Assembly (NCBI GenBank): GCA_021163815.1 | Contig: JAGGTJ010000121.1 | Location: 1-50,105 of the forward strand | Direction: 5' to 3' | DNA: 50,105 nt | Origin: Deltaproteobacteria bacterium | GTDB taxonomy: Bacteria; Desulfobacterota; DSM-4660; Desulfatiglandales; Desulfatiglandaceae | Shown: positions 22,912 through 30,020 of the stretch, piece after piece | Position numbering within the stretch: position 1 is the first letter of the stretch | Layout: every line of letters begins with the position of its first letter | Position numbers and translations under genes: made by a program | Notes under the pieces: generated by a model | Databases searched by the model: none | What the model was told of the DNA's origin: nothing | The model's input: the letters and a program-made list of their open reading frames with translations, nothing else

Positions 22912-24395
22912 AGATGTAGAGCGCTCCACTTCGGAAATTTCGGTTCAAACTTCATTTTGCCCCATAAACTCAATTTTTCCAGATCTGTGTTGACCTTTCC
23001 TAACGGTATCGGTTCTACTATGCGATCAGGTGTTGCACAAAGTCTACTATCGAGGAAGGCGTACATCGCAGCGTCTGCATAATCAGGAGAATGCCCGCAT
23101 CTTTTAACCATATCTGCCTTCGACTCAATTTGAACCTTGCCATTCGGATAAAAGACTCTAATGTCACTTATCTCTTCAAGGAATCTGTCAGGAATATTTC
23201 TACAAAACAGATGCGGCAACAAAGAACGCAAATTCCAATATCCTTGAGCTCTCAGATTTGTGTATCGATCCTTAAGATCTGGGGGAACTTGTGCATTTCC
23301 AGCAACAGGCACCACAATCTTGGGAAAAAGAGCTTTGAGGTTGTCATAAACGCCCGCCCCGATGCCTACAAAGTCGATCTTCACTGACTTAGGCTCGTAG
23401 GAACGTATAGCCTCGGCTACCCATTCTGTAACTTCAAGAGTGTCTACAACGCCTCCTGTCAAGAAGAGATCCCTGAATTCCAAAATGTTGAATCCTTGAC
23501 GGATGCACATCACGCTTTTTGAGGATGTACGCCCAACGTCAACGCCAATTTCAATAGGTAGATTCTTCACGGGCAGCTTTGACTTCGTTCGATTTCTAAA
23601 GGTTTCAATATCCTCAGGCGCAAAAAGAGTTTCCATAGTTCTACTTGGAAAGTCCCCCAGCACCTTTATCTGAAATATGGGATGGTCTTTCCCATATCGA
23701 GTCTCCATCATCCTCAAATATCTCTCACTGACAAAGGATGAGTCATAACATGAGACATGAAAAAGCCTGTATTGTTTCTTCATCCTCAAATCATTGAAGA
23801 CGGAGTGAAAATATCCTGAAAGTCGGGTAGGATTGCCTGCAAGAATGCAATAAGAGTTGCTGCTTGTAAAAGCCCCTTCAACAGCAGGAAAGACTGCGTC
23901 GGGTACGCCTGATGCTTCGTCGACGATGAAGAGAAGGTTGTCGTCTTTTGACTCTGCATGAAATCCTTGGAGGCCTTCAGCAACTTGACCGTCAGGAGAT
24001 ACTTTTGCAGTTCGGGCGATGGCAAACCACCGTGCCTCATGGTGACGCACCGCAACTTTCGACTGAGTCCAAGAAAGAAGTTCCCTCAGGAACTTTGAAC
24101 GATGTATCCACTTCGAGTGCTCCGACCAGAGAAGGTCATAAAGTTGGTGTTGTGATGGTGCTGTAGATGGAATCCTTGCAAAAGGTTTCGTGGCAAGAAA
24201 CCATAAGGTGGCCAAAGAAAGGAAAACGGTCTTTCCGACGCCACTTCCCGAACGAATGGCGATGAAGCGATATTTGGTAAGCGCATCAAACGCCTCAATC
24301 TGCCATCTGTCAAAGTCAACTCCTTCAATCAAATCCTGGCAGAAGTCTACAGGGTGTTGACTGTAATGTTGCAAGGCTTCAACTGTCAGATTCAT
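22908..24395 (-). CDS. terL: Terminase large subunit
   Basis: 495 aa. ATPase domain: Walker A SGSGVGKT at ~49-56, an adenine-region IPSTAPSQHQL, Walker B LLFIVDEASG (Asp159/Glu160) and coupling motif LAGNPTR. The nuclease domain has GVDVGRTSSKS, KIDFVGIGAG and a C-terminal SPDYADAAMYAF with the metal-binding Asp residues. It cuts concatemers and drives DNA into the prohead. It overlaps the small subunit by 17 bases. Confidence 0.95.
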   Translation of the reverse strand: MNLTVEALQHYSQHPVDFCQDLIEGVDFDRWQIEAFDALTKYRFIAIRSGSGVGKTVFLSLATLWFLATKPFARIPSTAPSQHQLYDLLWSEHSKWIHRSKFLRELLSWTQSKVAVRHHEARWFAIARTAKVSPDGQVAEGLQGFHAESKDDNLLFIVDEASGVPDAVFPAVEGAFTSSNSYCILAGNPTRLSGYFHSVFNDLRMKKQYRLFHVSCYDSSFVSERYLRMMETRYGKDHPIFQIKVLGDFPSRTMETLFAPEDIETFRNRTKSKLPVKNLPIEIGVDVGRTSSKSVMCIRQGFNILEFRDLFLTGGVVDTLEVTEWVAEAIRSYEPKSVKIDFVGIGAGVYDNLKALFPKIVVPVAGNAQVPPDLKDRYTNLRAQGYWNLRSLLPHLFCRNIPDRFLEEISDIRVFYPNGKVQIESKADMVKRCGHSPDYADAAMYAFLDSRLCATPDRIVEPIPLGKVNTDLEKLSLWGKMKFEPKFPKWSALHL

Positions 24396-24831
24396 CCTCT
24401 TTTTCTTCTTCCCCTTCTTTTTTCATCCTCTTCTTGTAGGCTTCAATGATAAGTTGGTCGACTCTCATAACAAGCTTCTTCTCTGGCGCTTTATTGTCGG
24501 TTCTGTCGAGGATGTCCCATGCCGATTTCAGGCGCAGTTGCATCGGGACAGGCGTCCCGTCGATGTCGCCTCGAACGGCCTGTATGCAGAGGTCAGCAGC
24601 CTCACCTTCTGCAGCTTTTAGTTTTTCTCTGGCTGACGCCCTTTCTTCGATGAACCTTTCGGAGATTTCCCTTTCCATCTCAGTGAGTTCATTTTGAAAG
24701 AGCGGATCCCTTTTAAGAGCTCGAAGATAGTGTTGACTCATCCCCATGCTCAGAGCTATATCCTCTACGCTGTCTCCACAGAGGATGCGCCGAATGATTT
24801 CTTTGTGTCTTGGTGTGATTTTTGTAAGCAT
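24379..24831 (-). CDS. terS: Terminase small subunit
   Basis: 150 aa. The N-terminal helix-turn-helix (HKEIIRRILCGDSVEDIALSMGMSQHYLRALKRD) is followed by coiled coil (EMEREISERFIEERASAREKLK) and an acidic-basic tail. This is the DNA-recognition subunit partnering terL. Its SD is weak, so it may be coupled to the short ORF that overlaps its start. Confidence 0.8.
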   Translation of the reverse strand: MLTKITPRHKEIIRRILCGDSVEDIALSMGMSQHYLRALKRDPLFQNELTEMEREISERFIEERASAREKLKAAEGEAADLCIQAVRGDIDGTPVPMQLRLKSAWDILDRTDNKAPEKKLVMRVDQLIIEAYKKRMKKEGEEEKEDESDS

Positions 24832-24883
24832 TTTTCAAACTTTCAATAAGTTCTTTGAGTTCGTTATGGGTTCTTTTTGACAT
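24713..24883 (-). CDS. Short leader ORF overlapping terS, uncertain
   Basis: 56 aa from the ATG at 24883 (GGAG about 7 nt upstream). The N-terminal MSKRTHNELKELIESLKNAYKN looks protein-like; the C-terminal half is low-complexity and lies antisense to nothing but overlaps terS in another frame by 119 bases. It could be a coupling leader for terS or an artefact. Confidence 0.3.
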   Translation of the reverse strand: MSKRTHNELKELIESLKNAYKNHTKTQRNHSAHPLWRQRRGYSSEHGDESTLSSSS

Positions 24884-24914
24884 CCTTTGTCTCCGAATAA
24901 AGTGCTTTGCGTCT

Positions 24915-24943
24915 ATTGTGCCTTTTCTTTTGGGAATTTTCAA
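24915..24943 (-). promoter_or_regulatory. Candidate sigma70-like promoter for the head gene operon
   Basis: Minus strand TTGAAA, 17-nt spacer, CACAAT, ending about 30 nt upstream of the leader ORF start at 24883. The -10 box is only a 4/6 match. Position at the head of the terminase operon favours it. Confidence 0.4.
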
Positions 24944-24949
24944 GAGGGT

Positions 24950-25600
24950 CGTGAAGATAGGTGCTTTGATTGTTAAAGAAATGGCTGGCGGCATGCGCCT
25001 GGTGCTTTGCGCCACGAAATACGGAGCGGGGAGAGGGAACAAGGGGCAGGGAGTTATTTGTAAGAAAGGAAGGTAAATTGAGAGGGGAGAGGGAGAAGCG
25101 GAGCGGGGAAGAGGCATCGGAGCGCCGGGAGGTTGCTTTTGCATCCAAAGATGCCTGTTTTGCTGTTTGATTGCATTGGCATCAAAAGATGTCAGTTGCG
25201 TTCCTGTGCCTTCAGCACTTGCTTTTGGCGCCTCTGGCGCTTTTGGCGCTTTGATTGCTTCTGTTGAATTTTGAGGTCTGGGTCGGGAAGGGTCTGCACG
25301 CCACCGTCGACCAAAAAACCTGCATAAAATTCACCGCCTGGCAAAGCCATCCGTCGAATTCAAGCCGAAAACAGTCGAAGACATATAAAACTATTCGGAA
25401 AGAAAAAATCATGGCTTAAAACGCAAATCAGGCAGTCAAAAGACCTGGCGCAAAGACACTCCGACTCAGTGAGTCAAAAGCGACTGGTAGACGCACTGAG
25501 TAAGTGAATTTCGACCAAAGACGGCCAGTGACGTATAAGACTATTCAGGAGGGAAAATACGGCCTAAAAGGCCGATTAGGCAGGCAAGTCTGGCAAGAAA
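24950..25600. other. ~650-bp region without a convincing gene; diverged repeats
   Basis: No ORF in either strand looks like a protein (the ORF-track entries here are low-complexity). It holds short GGCGC-rich repeats near 25230-25260, small hairpins GCATC-CAAA-GATGC and GGCATC-AAAA-GATGTC near 25140-25195, and two diverged copies of a ~50-nt block near 25385 and 25530 with core GACrTATAArACTATTC. It could hold non-coding RNA, regulatory sites or relic sequence. Confidence 0.5.
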
Positions 25601-25635
25601 AAGGCCACTTGAAGCGAAGCGCTCCGAGTGGCCTT
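25601..25635 (-). terminator. Rho-independent terminator (minus strand)
   Basis: Stem AAGGCCACT/AGTGGCCTT with an inner AGCG/CGCT extension; on the minus strand it is followed by TTTTTC. It lies about 20 nt after the stop of the 51-aa gene at 25654. It resembles the hairpins at 25836 and 26089. Confidence 0.75.
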
Positions 25636-25653
25636 AACGGCAAGCAAGGCTAT

Positions 25654-25809
25654 CTATGGCGCATTTACGTCAAAGATAACCTTGCCCTTGTATTTAGATA
25701 TGTATTCATCTAAAACTTTAGAAACCTCTTCAGGCAGAAGGATTGATTCCTTCCACTTGAATTCCCCAGAAGAATCCTCGACAAAAACGTTAATTTTTAT
25801 TCTTTTCAT
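25654..25809 (-). CDS. Small hypothetical protein
   Basis: 51 aa, below the track cut-off. ATG at 25809 preceded by AAAGGAAGTGATGAG. MKRIKINVFVEDSSGEFKWK and ILLPEEVSKVLDEYISKYKG suggest a compact alpha/beta fold. It is flanked by hairpins on both sides and is one of three tiny minus-strand genes before the origin region. The sequence pattern (edge strands plus helix) resembles its neighbour at 25892. No function is assigned. Confidence 0.6.
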   Translation of the reverse strand: MKRIKINVFVEDSSGEFKWKESILLPEEVSKVLDEYISKYKGKVIFDVNAP

Positions 25810-25835
25810 CTCATCACTTCCTTTCTTTTAAAAGG

Positions 25836-25873
25836 TTAAGGCCACTCAAGACATTTGCCCCGAGTGGCCTTAA
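25836..25873 (-). terminator. Hairpin between two small genes
   Basis: Perfect 12-bp inverted repeat TTAAGGCCACTC/GAGTGGCCTTAA with a 14-nt loop, lying between genes at 25892 and 25809 of the same strand. On the minus strand it is followed by CCTTTTAAAAG, a weak U-tract. It could be a terminator, attenuator or RNA processing site. Confidence 0.6.
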
Positions 25874-25891
25874 GAGACGGGAGAGAGAGAC

Positions 25892-26056
25892 TCAGTCTTC
25901 TCTCTTAATCTCAAATCTTACACCGCCATCAAAAGCTTCACGGAAAGCCCGTAATAACTGAATAAGCATTACATCCAGTGGTATACGGGCAATTTCCTTA
26001 TAATGCCCACTTGGAGTCTCATAAGAAACTTCAATGTGAAAGTCTAACTCATACAT
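25892..26056 (-). CDS. Small hypothetical protein
   Basis: 54 aa from the ATG at 26056 (AAAGGGGAGAGCAAAT upstream). MYELDFHIEVSYETPSGHYK, then IPLDVMLIQLLRAFREAFDG. The layout (beta hairpin, helix, short strand) is similar to the 25654 product, possibly distant relatives. Hairpins with the same stem sequence flank both genes. Confidence 0.6.
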   Translation of the reverse strand: MYELDFHIEVSYETPSGHYKEIARIPLDVMLIQLLRAFREAFDGGVRFEIKRED

Positions 26057-26088
26057 ATTTGCTCTCCCCTTTCTTTAATTGTTAAAGG

Positions 26089-26122
26089 TTAAGGCCAGAG
26101 ACAACATGTGCCCTGGCCTTAA
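26089..26122 (-). terminator. Hairpin of the AAGGCC family
   Basis: TTAAGGCCAG/CTGGCCTTAA, 10-bp stem with a 14-nt loop, between the 111-aa ORF and the gene at 25892. The stem core and loop length match the hairpin at 25836. Confidence 0.6.
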
Positions 26123-26129
26123 GTTAAAG

Positions 26130-26456
26130 TTACTCAAGTTCTTGAACAAGCCTTTCAGCTTGCTCCTGCGCTTCCCTTCCGAAGTCTCCGGCAAGCGCTT
26201 TGGCTAACAAGGTCTTTTTGGAGACCCGACGTCTCAGAGCGTTTAGGGCATCCGTCACTCTCTGACGACGAATATCCTTGACGTCTCTGAGAGTTAAGTT
26301 GGCCTTAAGGTATTTAAGGCCGACCTTGCCGACTACAGGCACCACAACAGTGCCTGTGCCGACCACTTTGCCTTCACTGGTAGCCTTGACTGGTATTCTC
26401 TCAAGGCCATCCGGTAAGGCATTTGCCAACACTTTGTCTTTGTCTTTATTTGCCAT
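26130..26456 (-). CDS. Basic hypothetical protein, first gene of the leftward arm
   Basis: 108 aa from the ATG at 26456, which has AAAGGGG 8 nt upstream; the ORF-track start is an upstream GTG inside that RBS. The N-terminal half contains Gly/Val-rich strands (KVVGTGTVVVPVVGKVGLKYLK), the C-terminal half is basic and helical (VTDALNALRRRVSKKTLLAKALAG). It follows a strong promoter and operator-like repeats, so it is a candidate early or regulatory, possibly DNA-binding, protein. Its family is not recognised. Confidence 0.65.
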   Translation of the reverse strand: MANKDKDKVLANALPDGLERIPVKATSEGKVVGTGTVVVPVVGKVGLKYLKANLTLRDVKDIRRQRVTDALNALRRRVSKKTLLAKALAGDFGREAQEQAERLVQELE

Positions 26457-26520
26457 TCTTTTCACCCCTTTCCAGGCAAGATTAGCGCACCAAATGATAG
26501 GTGGCTATGCCTATAATTAC

Positions 26521-26549
26521 TCTATAATCATTGCAACATTGTTTGTCAA
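26521..26549 (-). promoter_or_regulatory. Strong sigma70-like promoter, leftward
   Basis: Minus strand TTGACA, 17-nt spacer, TATAGA, about 65 nt upstream of the 26456 start. Perfect -35 and optimal spacing. Confidence 0.7.
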
Positions 26550-26737
26550 GTATTTTTTTGCAATTTTTCAATTTTTTTTTCGGCCACTGAACAAACATTG
26601 AATGTTCCCGACACGGACTGCATTGATTGCTTTGACATACCGATTGCTGACGCAATCTTTGCAACATCAACCTGAACCTTGCGAGACAGATGCGTCAACC
26701 TCTTGACATCTGTCAACCTCTTGACACCACCTGTCAA
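26546..26737 (-). CDS. Possible small helix-turn-helix protein
   Basis: 63 aa ORF. The segment VAKIASAIGMSKQSMQSVSG has the spacing of a Cro/CI-type helix-turn-helix. However, its N-terminal third is encoded by the three TGTCAA...TTGACA operators, and its stop lies in the -35 box of the next promoter. If real, it may begin further in, at an unconventional start. This would be a compact auto-regulator. Low confidence. Confidence 0.25.
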   Translation of the reverse strand: MTGGVKRLTDVKRLTHLSRKVQVDVAKIASAIGMSKQSMQSVSGTFNVCSVAEKKIEKLQKNT

Positions 26738-26747
26738 CTTTTTGACG
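26693..26747. promoter_or_regulatory. Three tandem operator-like palindromes
   Basis: Three copies of (T/C)GTCAA-N4-TTGAC(A/G), starting at 26693, 26711 and 26732. Repeated two-fold symmetric sites upstream of a strong promoter are the usual layout of repressor operators. Confidence 0.6.
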
Positions 26748-26941
26748 CCACCGCATCAAAATTTCTCGATGCTGAAAATCAAGTCGGAAGGTGGGTCGGA
26801 TGGCTGGCCGGCGTTACGCCGATGATGGAAATCAAGTCGTAGATCATGACGGCATCTGTCGCCTTTCGTCGCAGATGATGGCGACTTTCAGTCCTCATTT
26901 GTCGTCTTTTGACGGCGATGCGGCAGCTTTGCTGCTGATGT

Positions 26942-26964
26942 GTAATTTTAGTCGGTAAAATTAC
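26942..26964. promoter_or_regulatory. Dispersed palindrome, copy 4 (perfect)
   Basis: GTAATTTTA-GTCGG-TAAAATTAC, perfect 9-bp arms. It is the left boundary of the repeat-rich divergent region, with no gene start next to it. Confidence 0.7.
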
Positions 26965-27090
26965 GACTTTAAGTGCCTGAAATTATTGGAAAAATTTTTG
27001 CGCCGGCCTAACTACTGGATTTCCTTACGGAAAATTCAGCCGACCTTAACTCCCTGAAATTATTACACTTTTTTTACCCGACCCGGTTAT

Positions 27091-27305
27091 CCAAATTATC
27101 TACCTTGTGTGTCTCTGACAACTGGTAAAAATACAAAACATGACACAGACTCCATGATATATAAGATGCTATATATATGATTATATATATGTCATAGATG
27201 ACATATTACATGATATATAGAGATGATATTATAGAGATGATTAGATGTTATGTCATGATGTGTATTTTTACCCCTTGTCAGACAGACACAAGGTAGATAA
27301 TTGGG
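27091..27305. repeat. Long inverted repeat around an AT-rich core
   Basis: Arms 27091-27134 and 27262-27305 match at 39 of 44 positions, and similarity extends about 13 nt further inward. The 127-nt core is mostly A/T, with repeated CATGATATATA and GAGATGAT units. The inner ends carry GGTAAAAATAC and GTATTTTTACC, half-sites of the dispersed palindrome. A DNA-unwinding element within a cruciform is plausible. Confidence 0.75.
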
Positions 27306-27386
27306 ATAATTCAGTGGCGTCTGTAACCCCTTGAAATTATTGGAAAAATTTTTTCCAGAATTTTCCCTAAGAAAATCCAATACTTA

Positions 27387-27401
27387 GGGGACAAAGTCCC
27401 C
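27387..27401. repeat. GGGGAC hairpin, copy 1
   Basis: GGGGAC-AAA-GTCCCC, part of a 20-nt direct repeat (TAGGGGACAnAGTCCCCAACT, where n is A or G) with copy 2 at 27474. Confidence 0.65.
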
Positions 27402-27432
27402 AACTCCTTGAAATCATTAGAAAACTTTTTCC

Positions 27433-27461
27433 TTGACAAAAACCAGAAAATTTCGTAAAAT
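27433..27461 (+). promoter_or_regulatory. Strong sigma70-like promoter, rightward
   Basis: TTGACA (27433-27438), 17-nt spacer, TAAAAT (27456-27461). It reads into the replication arm. The expected start (~27468) lies just before the second GGGGAC hairpin and palindrome copy 5, placing both in the 5' leader. Confidence 0.7.
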
Positions 27462-27473
27462 AAGCCCAAAATA

Positions 27474-27488
27474 GGGGACAGAGTCCCC
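27474..27488. repeat. GGGGAC hairpin, copy 2
   Basis: GGGGAC-AGA-GTCCCC, 6-bp stem with a triloop, at the expected 5' end of the rightward transcript. Confidence 0.65.
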
Positions 27489-27513
27489 AACTTACTAAAA
27501 TTATTAGAAAACC

Positions 27514-27536
27514 GTAACTTTACCGACTAAAGTTAC
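27514..27536 (+). promoter_or_regulatory. Dispersed palindrome, copy 5 (perfect, longest arms)
   Basis: GTAACTTTA-CCGAC-TAAAGTTAC; with flanks the arms reach 11 bp (CC...GG). It lies 20 nt before the amidoligase start and downstream of the rightward promoter, where a repressor or RNA structure could act. Confidence 0.75.
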
Positions 27537-27555
27537 GGCAGATGACAAAAGAGAG

Positions 27556-29004
27556 ATGAAAAGAAGAGTAAAGATGAAGCTGGGAGCATTTGCGCAGTCT
27601 CAGACAGAGGCTCTCCCAGAATTCATCCAAAAATACCAACACAGATTCCCCGGGCTGCTCTTCACTAACCACAACTTGCATCTGGAGAATCTGGAAAGGG
27701 ATGTCAACATTGTGGCAATTTTTTGCTACAACGACAATGCCCCCTGCTGTAACAGCACCATCAACATCTCTCTCCAAATCCCAGAATACGGATCCTGCTT
27801 CTGGGACTTCGCATCAATGCTTCCCAGAATGAGCCCATCAGGGGATGCAATCCGCATCACCGTCAACGACCGCCTTGCAGCAGTCTACATCCCCAAAAAG
27901 AACATCCTCTACACAGCTGACTTCACCCACCATCAACGAGATGTTGACACCGCATATATAGTGCTTGATGCCATATGCAGAGTTCTTCCCATCAGAGAGA
28001 AAGCCATATGGCGCAGCACCAAGACGAAATCCAGAAAGATTTCAAAAATCACTTTAGGGGCTGATCCAGAATTCATCCTAAAAGAGTTCGGCGGTGACAT
28101 GGTATCTGCCTCTGAAGTCTACAACTCTATCAACGATCCCATTGGATGTGACGGTGAAGGCGAACAACTCGAACTTCGTCCAGCACCTGCCGAATCTCCT
28201 CAACAGGTCGTCAAACACATTCACGACCTCTTGAAACAGGTTGCGAATGACGGATTCGAAGTATCCACCGATACCGACACATATCCGATCGGCGGACACA
28301 TCCATGTTGGAATCGGAAAAGAGATATCACCGAGCCAAGACCTTCTTCGGGTCTTTGATGACTTCCTCGGCGCCCCGACTCAATATCTCACCTACAGAGG
28401 AACATATGGGCATCTTAGCAGCTATAGAACGCAGCCATGGGGATTTGAATATCGAACCCCTTCAGCTGCTGTCTTTGCCCATCCAAAGATGGCAGAAATT
28501 TCCCTAAAAATCATGAAGAGTCTTGTAGAACATGCCATCCAAGAGAAAGAGATAGAGTATGACGATATTCGCCCATCTGTAGACGATTACATCAATATCT
28601 GCAAGTTGACGCCAGATGAAGCAACATTCTTCATCAAATACGTCGGAGCTTTTGTTCCAACAGATAATGTTTTAGGGTTGTGGAAGATCAAGCCAAAGAA
28701 AAGAGAATTTCCTCTTTGGCTCGACTTTCTTGACACATGGGACATCGAAGTCAAAACATATCTAAGAGAGCGAGCTGAAAATCTGTCTTTTCCAAAATCG
28801 CTCATCATTCGACTCTTCGGCCTTCACATAGATAGAGGTATGGTTTGCACTATTCCGGTAGAAGGATGTAAGCAAATCAGTCATCCTCGTGCATCCGACG
28901 AGTGCATCGGAATAGCAAGAAAATTGAGGATGAATCCCACCCTCGAACAGTTGGAGAACTTGTGGAAGGCCATCGAATTGCATGTGAGGAACTTATGTGC
29001 GTGA
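27556..29004 (+). CDS. Amidoligase (COOH-NH2 ligase), phiEco32 type 2-like
   Basis: 482 aa; M7 is an alternative start. The C-terminal two thirds show the glutamine-synthetase-fold amidoligase motifs: LGADPEF (~168-173), DGEGEQLELRPAP (~199-211), GGHIHVG (246-252) and GFEYRTP (~296-302). These match the phage COOH-NH2 ligase type 2 group described by comparative genomics. The N-terminal ~150 residues are an additional uncharacterised region. Such enzymes join a carboxyl to an amine using ATP. It is the first gene of the rightward arm, with palindrome copy 5 in its leader, and overlaps the glutamine amidotransferase downstream. Substrate unknown: peptide, protein or cell-wall component. Confidence 0.85.
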   Translation: MKRRVKMKLGAFAQSQTEALPEFIQKYQHRFPGLLFTNHNLHLENLERDVNIVAIFCYNDNAPCCNSTINISLQIPEYGSCFWDFASMLPRMSPSGDAIRITVNDRLAAVYIPKKNILYTADFTHHQRDVDTAYIVLDAICRVLPIREKAIWRSTKTKSRKISKITLGADPEFILKEFGGDMVSASEVYNSINDPIGCDGEGEQLELRPAPAESPQQVVKHIHDLLKQVANDGFEVSTDTDTYPIGGHIHVGIGKEISPSQDLLRVFDDFLGAPTQYLTYRGTYGHLSSYRTQPWGFEYRTPSAAVFAHPKMAEISLKIMKSLVEHAIQEKEIEYDDIRPSVDDYINICKLTPDEATFFIKYVGAFVPTDNVLGLWKIKPKKREFPLWLDFLDTWDIEVKTYLRERAENLSFPKSLIIRLFGLHIDRGMVCTIPVEGCKQISHPRASDECIGIARKLRMNPTLEQLENLWKAIELHVRNLCA

Positions 29005-29606
29005 TCTGCATATGCGAAGATAGAAAACTAACATCGAAGGAGATACACAACTGTTTCTCCAGCAATCCCGACGGTGTCGGTGCCGCATGGGCATCAGAAG
29101 ACTTCGTCTTCTTCCAGAAAGGTTTCATGGAAGTCGGCGACTTCATCGACTTCTACAAAAATCTCCAAAGCCTGCCCCACATCGTCCACTTTCGGCTGGC
29201 ATCGTCGGGCGACATCTCTCCAAAGTTAACCCATCCTTTCCTTCTCGGATGGAGAAATCCCATCAGAGGCAGAACCAAGAACGGAGTTCTTTTCCATAAC
29301 GGCCATTATCTCCCATGGAGAGAAACGTTACAGCAAATCGCCTTTTACTGTCTCATCAAAGGAAAGAAATTTCCTGACGGAATCTGGTCAGATACCCGTG
29401 CTCTTGCCGTTCTGATCGGCATACTCGGGACTTCTTATCTTAACATCTTAGACGATGGAAAATTTGCCATCTTCACCTCTAAAGGCATTCAAACATGGGG
29501 AGACTTCATCGAAAAGAAAGGAATAAAGTTTAGTAATACATCAGGATTCGGACATAAGGTCAAATTATCATGGGAAAATCAAATAAAATATCTTGGCTAT
29601 TACTAA
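28995..29606 (+). CDS. Class II glutamine amidotransferase-like protein
   Basis: 203 aa from the ATG at 28995, chosen because it makes Cys2 the N-terminal nucleophile (MCVICICEDRK) and has GAGG just upstream; the track start at 28902 would bury the Cys. NPDGVGAAW (~24-32) and VHFRLASSG (~63-71) fit the Ntn amidotransferase pattern. It would release ammonia from glutamine or hydrolyse an amide. It overlaps the amidoligase gene by 10 bases, so the pair is expected to work together. Confidence 0.8.
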   Translation: MCVICICEDRKLTSKEIHNCFSSNPDGVGAAWASEDFVFFQKGFMEVGDFIDFYKNLQSLPHIVHFRLASSGDISPKLTHPFLLGWRNPIRGRTKNGVLFHNGHYLPWRETLQQIAFYCLIKGKKFPDGIWSDTRALAVLIGILGTSYLNILDDGKFAIFTSKGIQTWGDFIEKKGIKFSNTSGFGHKVKLSWENQIKYLGYY

Positions 29607-29887
29607 GACGTCTCTCCGAAGAGATCGTGAAGTCTCATGTGGACATCCACATCTCGACTCAGATGTCAAATGACGTTCGGGGAGCCATCATCAAAACCCA
29701 AAAAGGCATCGAAATCCTTCTCAATGCCAAATGGGCAAAAAGGGCGGAGGATGTCTACCAAACTCTTGCACATGAGCTCGCACACTTCAAATATCCCAAC
29801 ATCCATTCGAAGGAATGGGATGCAGAAGCCAAAAGGATTTTGGAGTATCTGAAGACGAAAGGAGGTGAACAAGATGAAGAAGAGTAA
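29570..29887 (+). CDS. SprT/WLM-like metallopeptidase
   Basis: 105 aa. HELAH at residues 68-72 is a HExxH zinc site, with a further His79 in YPNIHSKEWDAEAKRI as likely third ligand. This is a minimal zincin-like domain related in pattern to SprT/WLM proteins. It overlaps the amidotransferase by 37 bases and completes a three-gene block. It may process the protein or peptide that the ligase modifies. No clear SD; the start is uncertain. Confidence 0.7.
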   Translation: MGKSNKISWLLLRRLSEEIVKSHVDIHISTQMSNDVRGAIIKTQKGIEILLNAKWAKRAEDVYQTLAHELAHFKYPNIHSKEWDAEAKRILEYLKTKGGEQDEEE

Positions 29888-30017
29888 AGAAGATGAGGAA
29901 ATGGAGACTAAAAAGAAAACGATCGAGTCGCTGATTTATAGAATTGAAAGCGACATGAGAAATCTCCAAAGAAAGGTTCGGTTGCTCAAGAGCATACTGA
30001 ACAGTGAAGGAAGGTAA
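29874..30017 (+). CDS. Small coiled-coil protein
   Basis: 47 aa, below the track cut-off. RBS AAAGGAGGTGAACAAG precedes the ATG at 29874, inside the end of the metallopeptidase gene. It reads MKKSKEDEEMETKKKT then ESLIYRIESDMRNLQRKVRL, a charged coiled coil. The first of three tiny coupled helical genes. Confidence 0.55.
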   Translation: MKKSKEDEEMETKKKTIESLIYRIESDMRNLQRKVRLLKSILNSEGR

Positions 30018-30020
30018 ACG

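Larger units (their letters stand above)
26976..27512 (+). repeat. Five iteron-like direct repeats
   Basis: Consensus CCTTGAAATTATTGGAAAAA at about 26976, 27053, 27329, 27406 and (degenerate) 27491. All are on the same strand, two on one side and three on the other side of the long inverted repeat. Arrays of this kind bind initiator proteins in many phage and plasmid origins. Confidence 0.6.
26942..27536. other.  Confidence 0.

Noticed and set aside
24713-25144. Long minus ORF extending the terS leader (143 aa)
   Set aside because: The 5' part is Pro/Ser low-complexity and has no RBS; only the short 24883 start is possible.
25504-25713. Plus ORF over the diverged repeat block
   Set aside because: Its sequence follows the repeat and a terminator hairpin; no RBS and no protein-like pattern.
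26278-26601. Plus ORF opposite the 108-aa gene
   Set aside because: Antisense to a better-supported gene with promoter and RBS.
27192-27380. Minus ORF across the inverted repeat
   Set aside because: Composed of the repeats themselves with AT-rich low complexity; regulatory or origin sequence is more likely.
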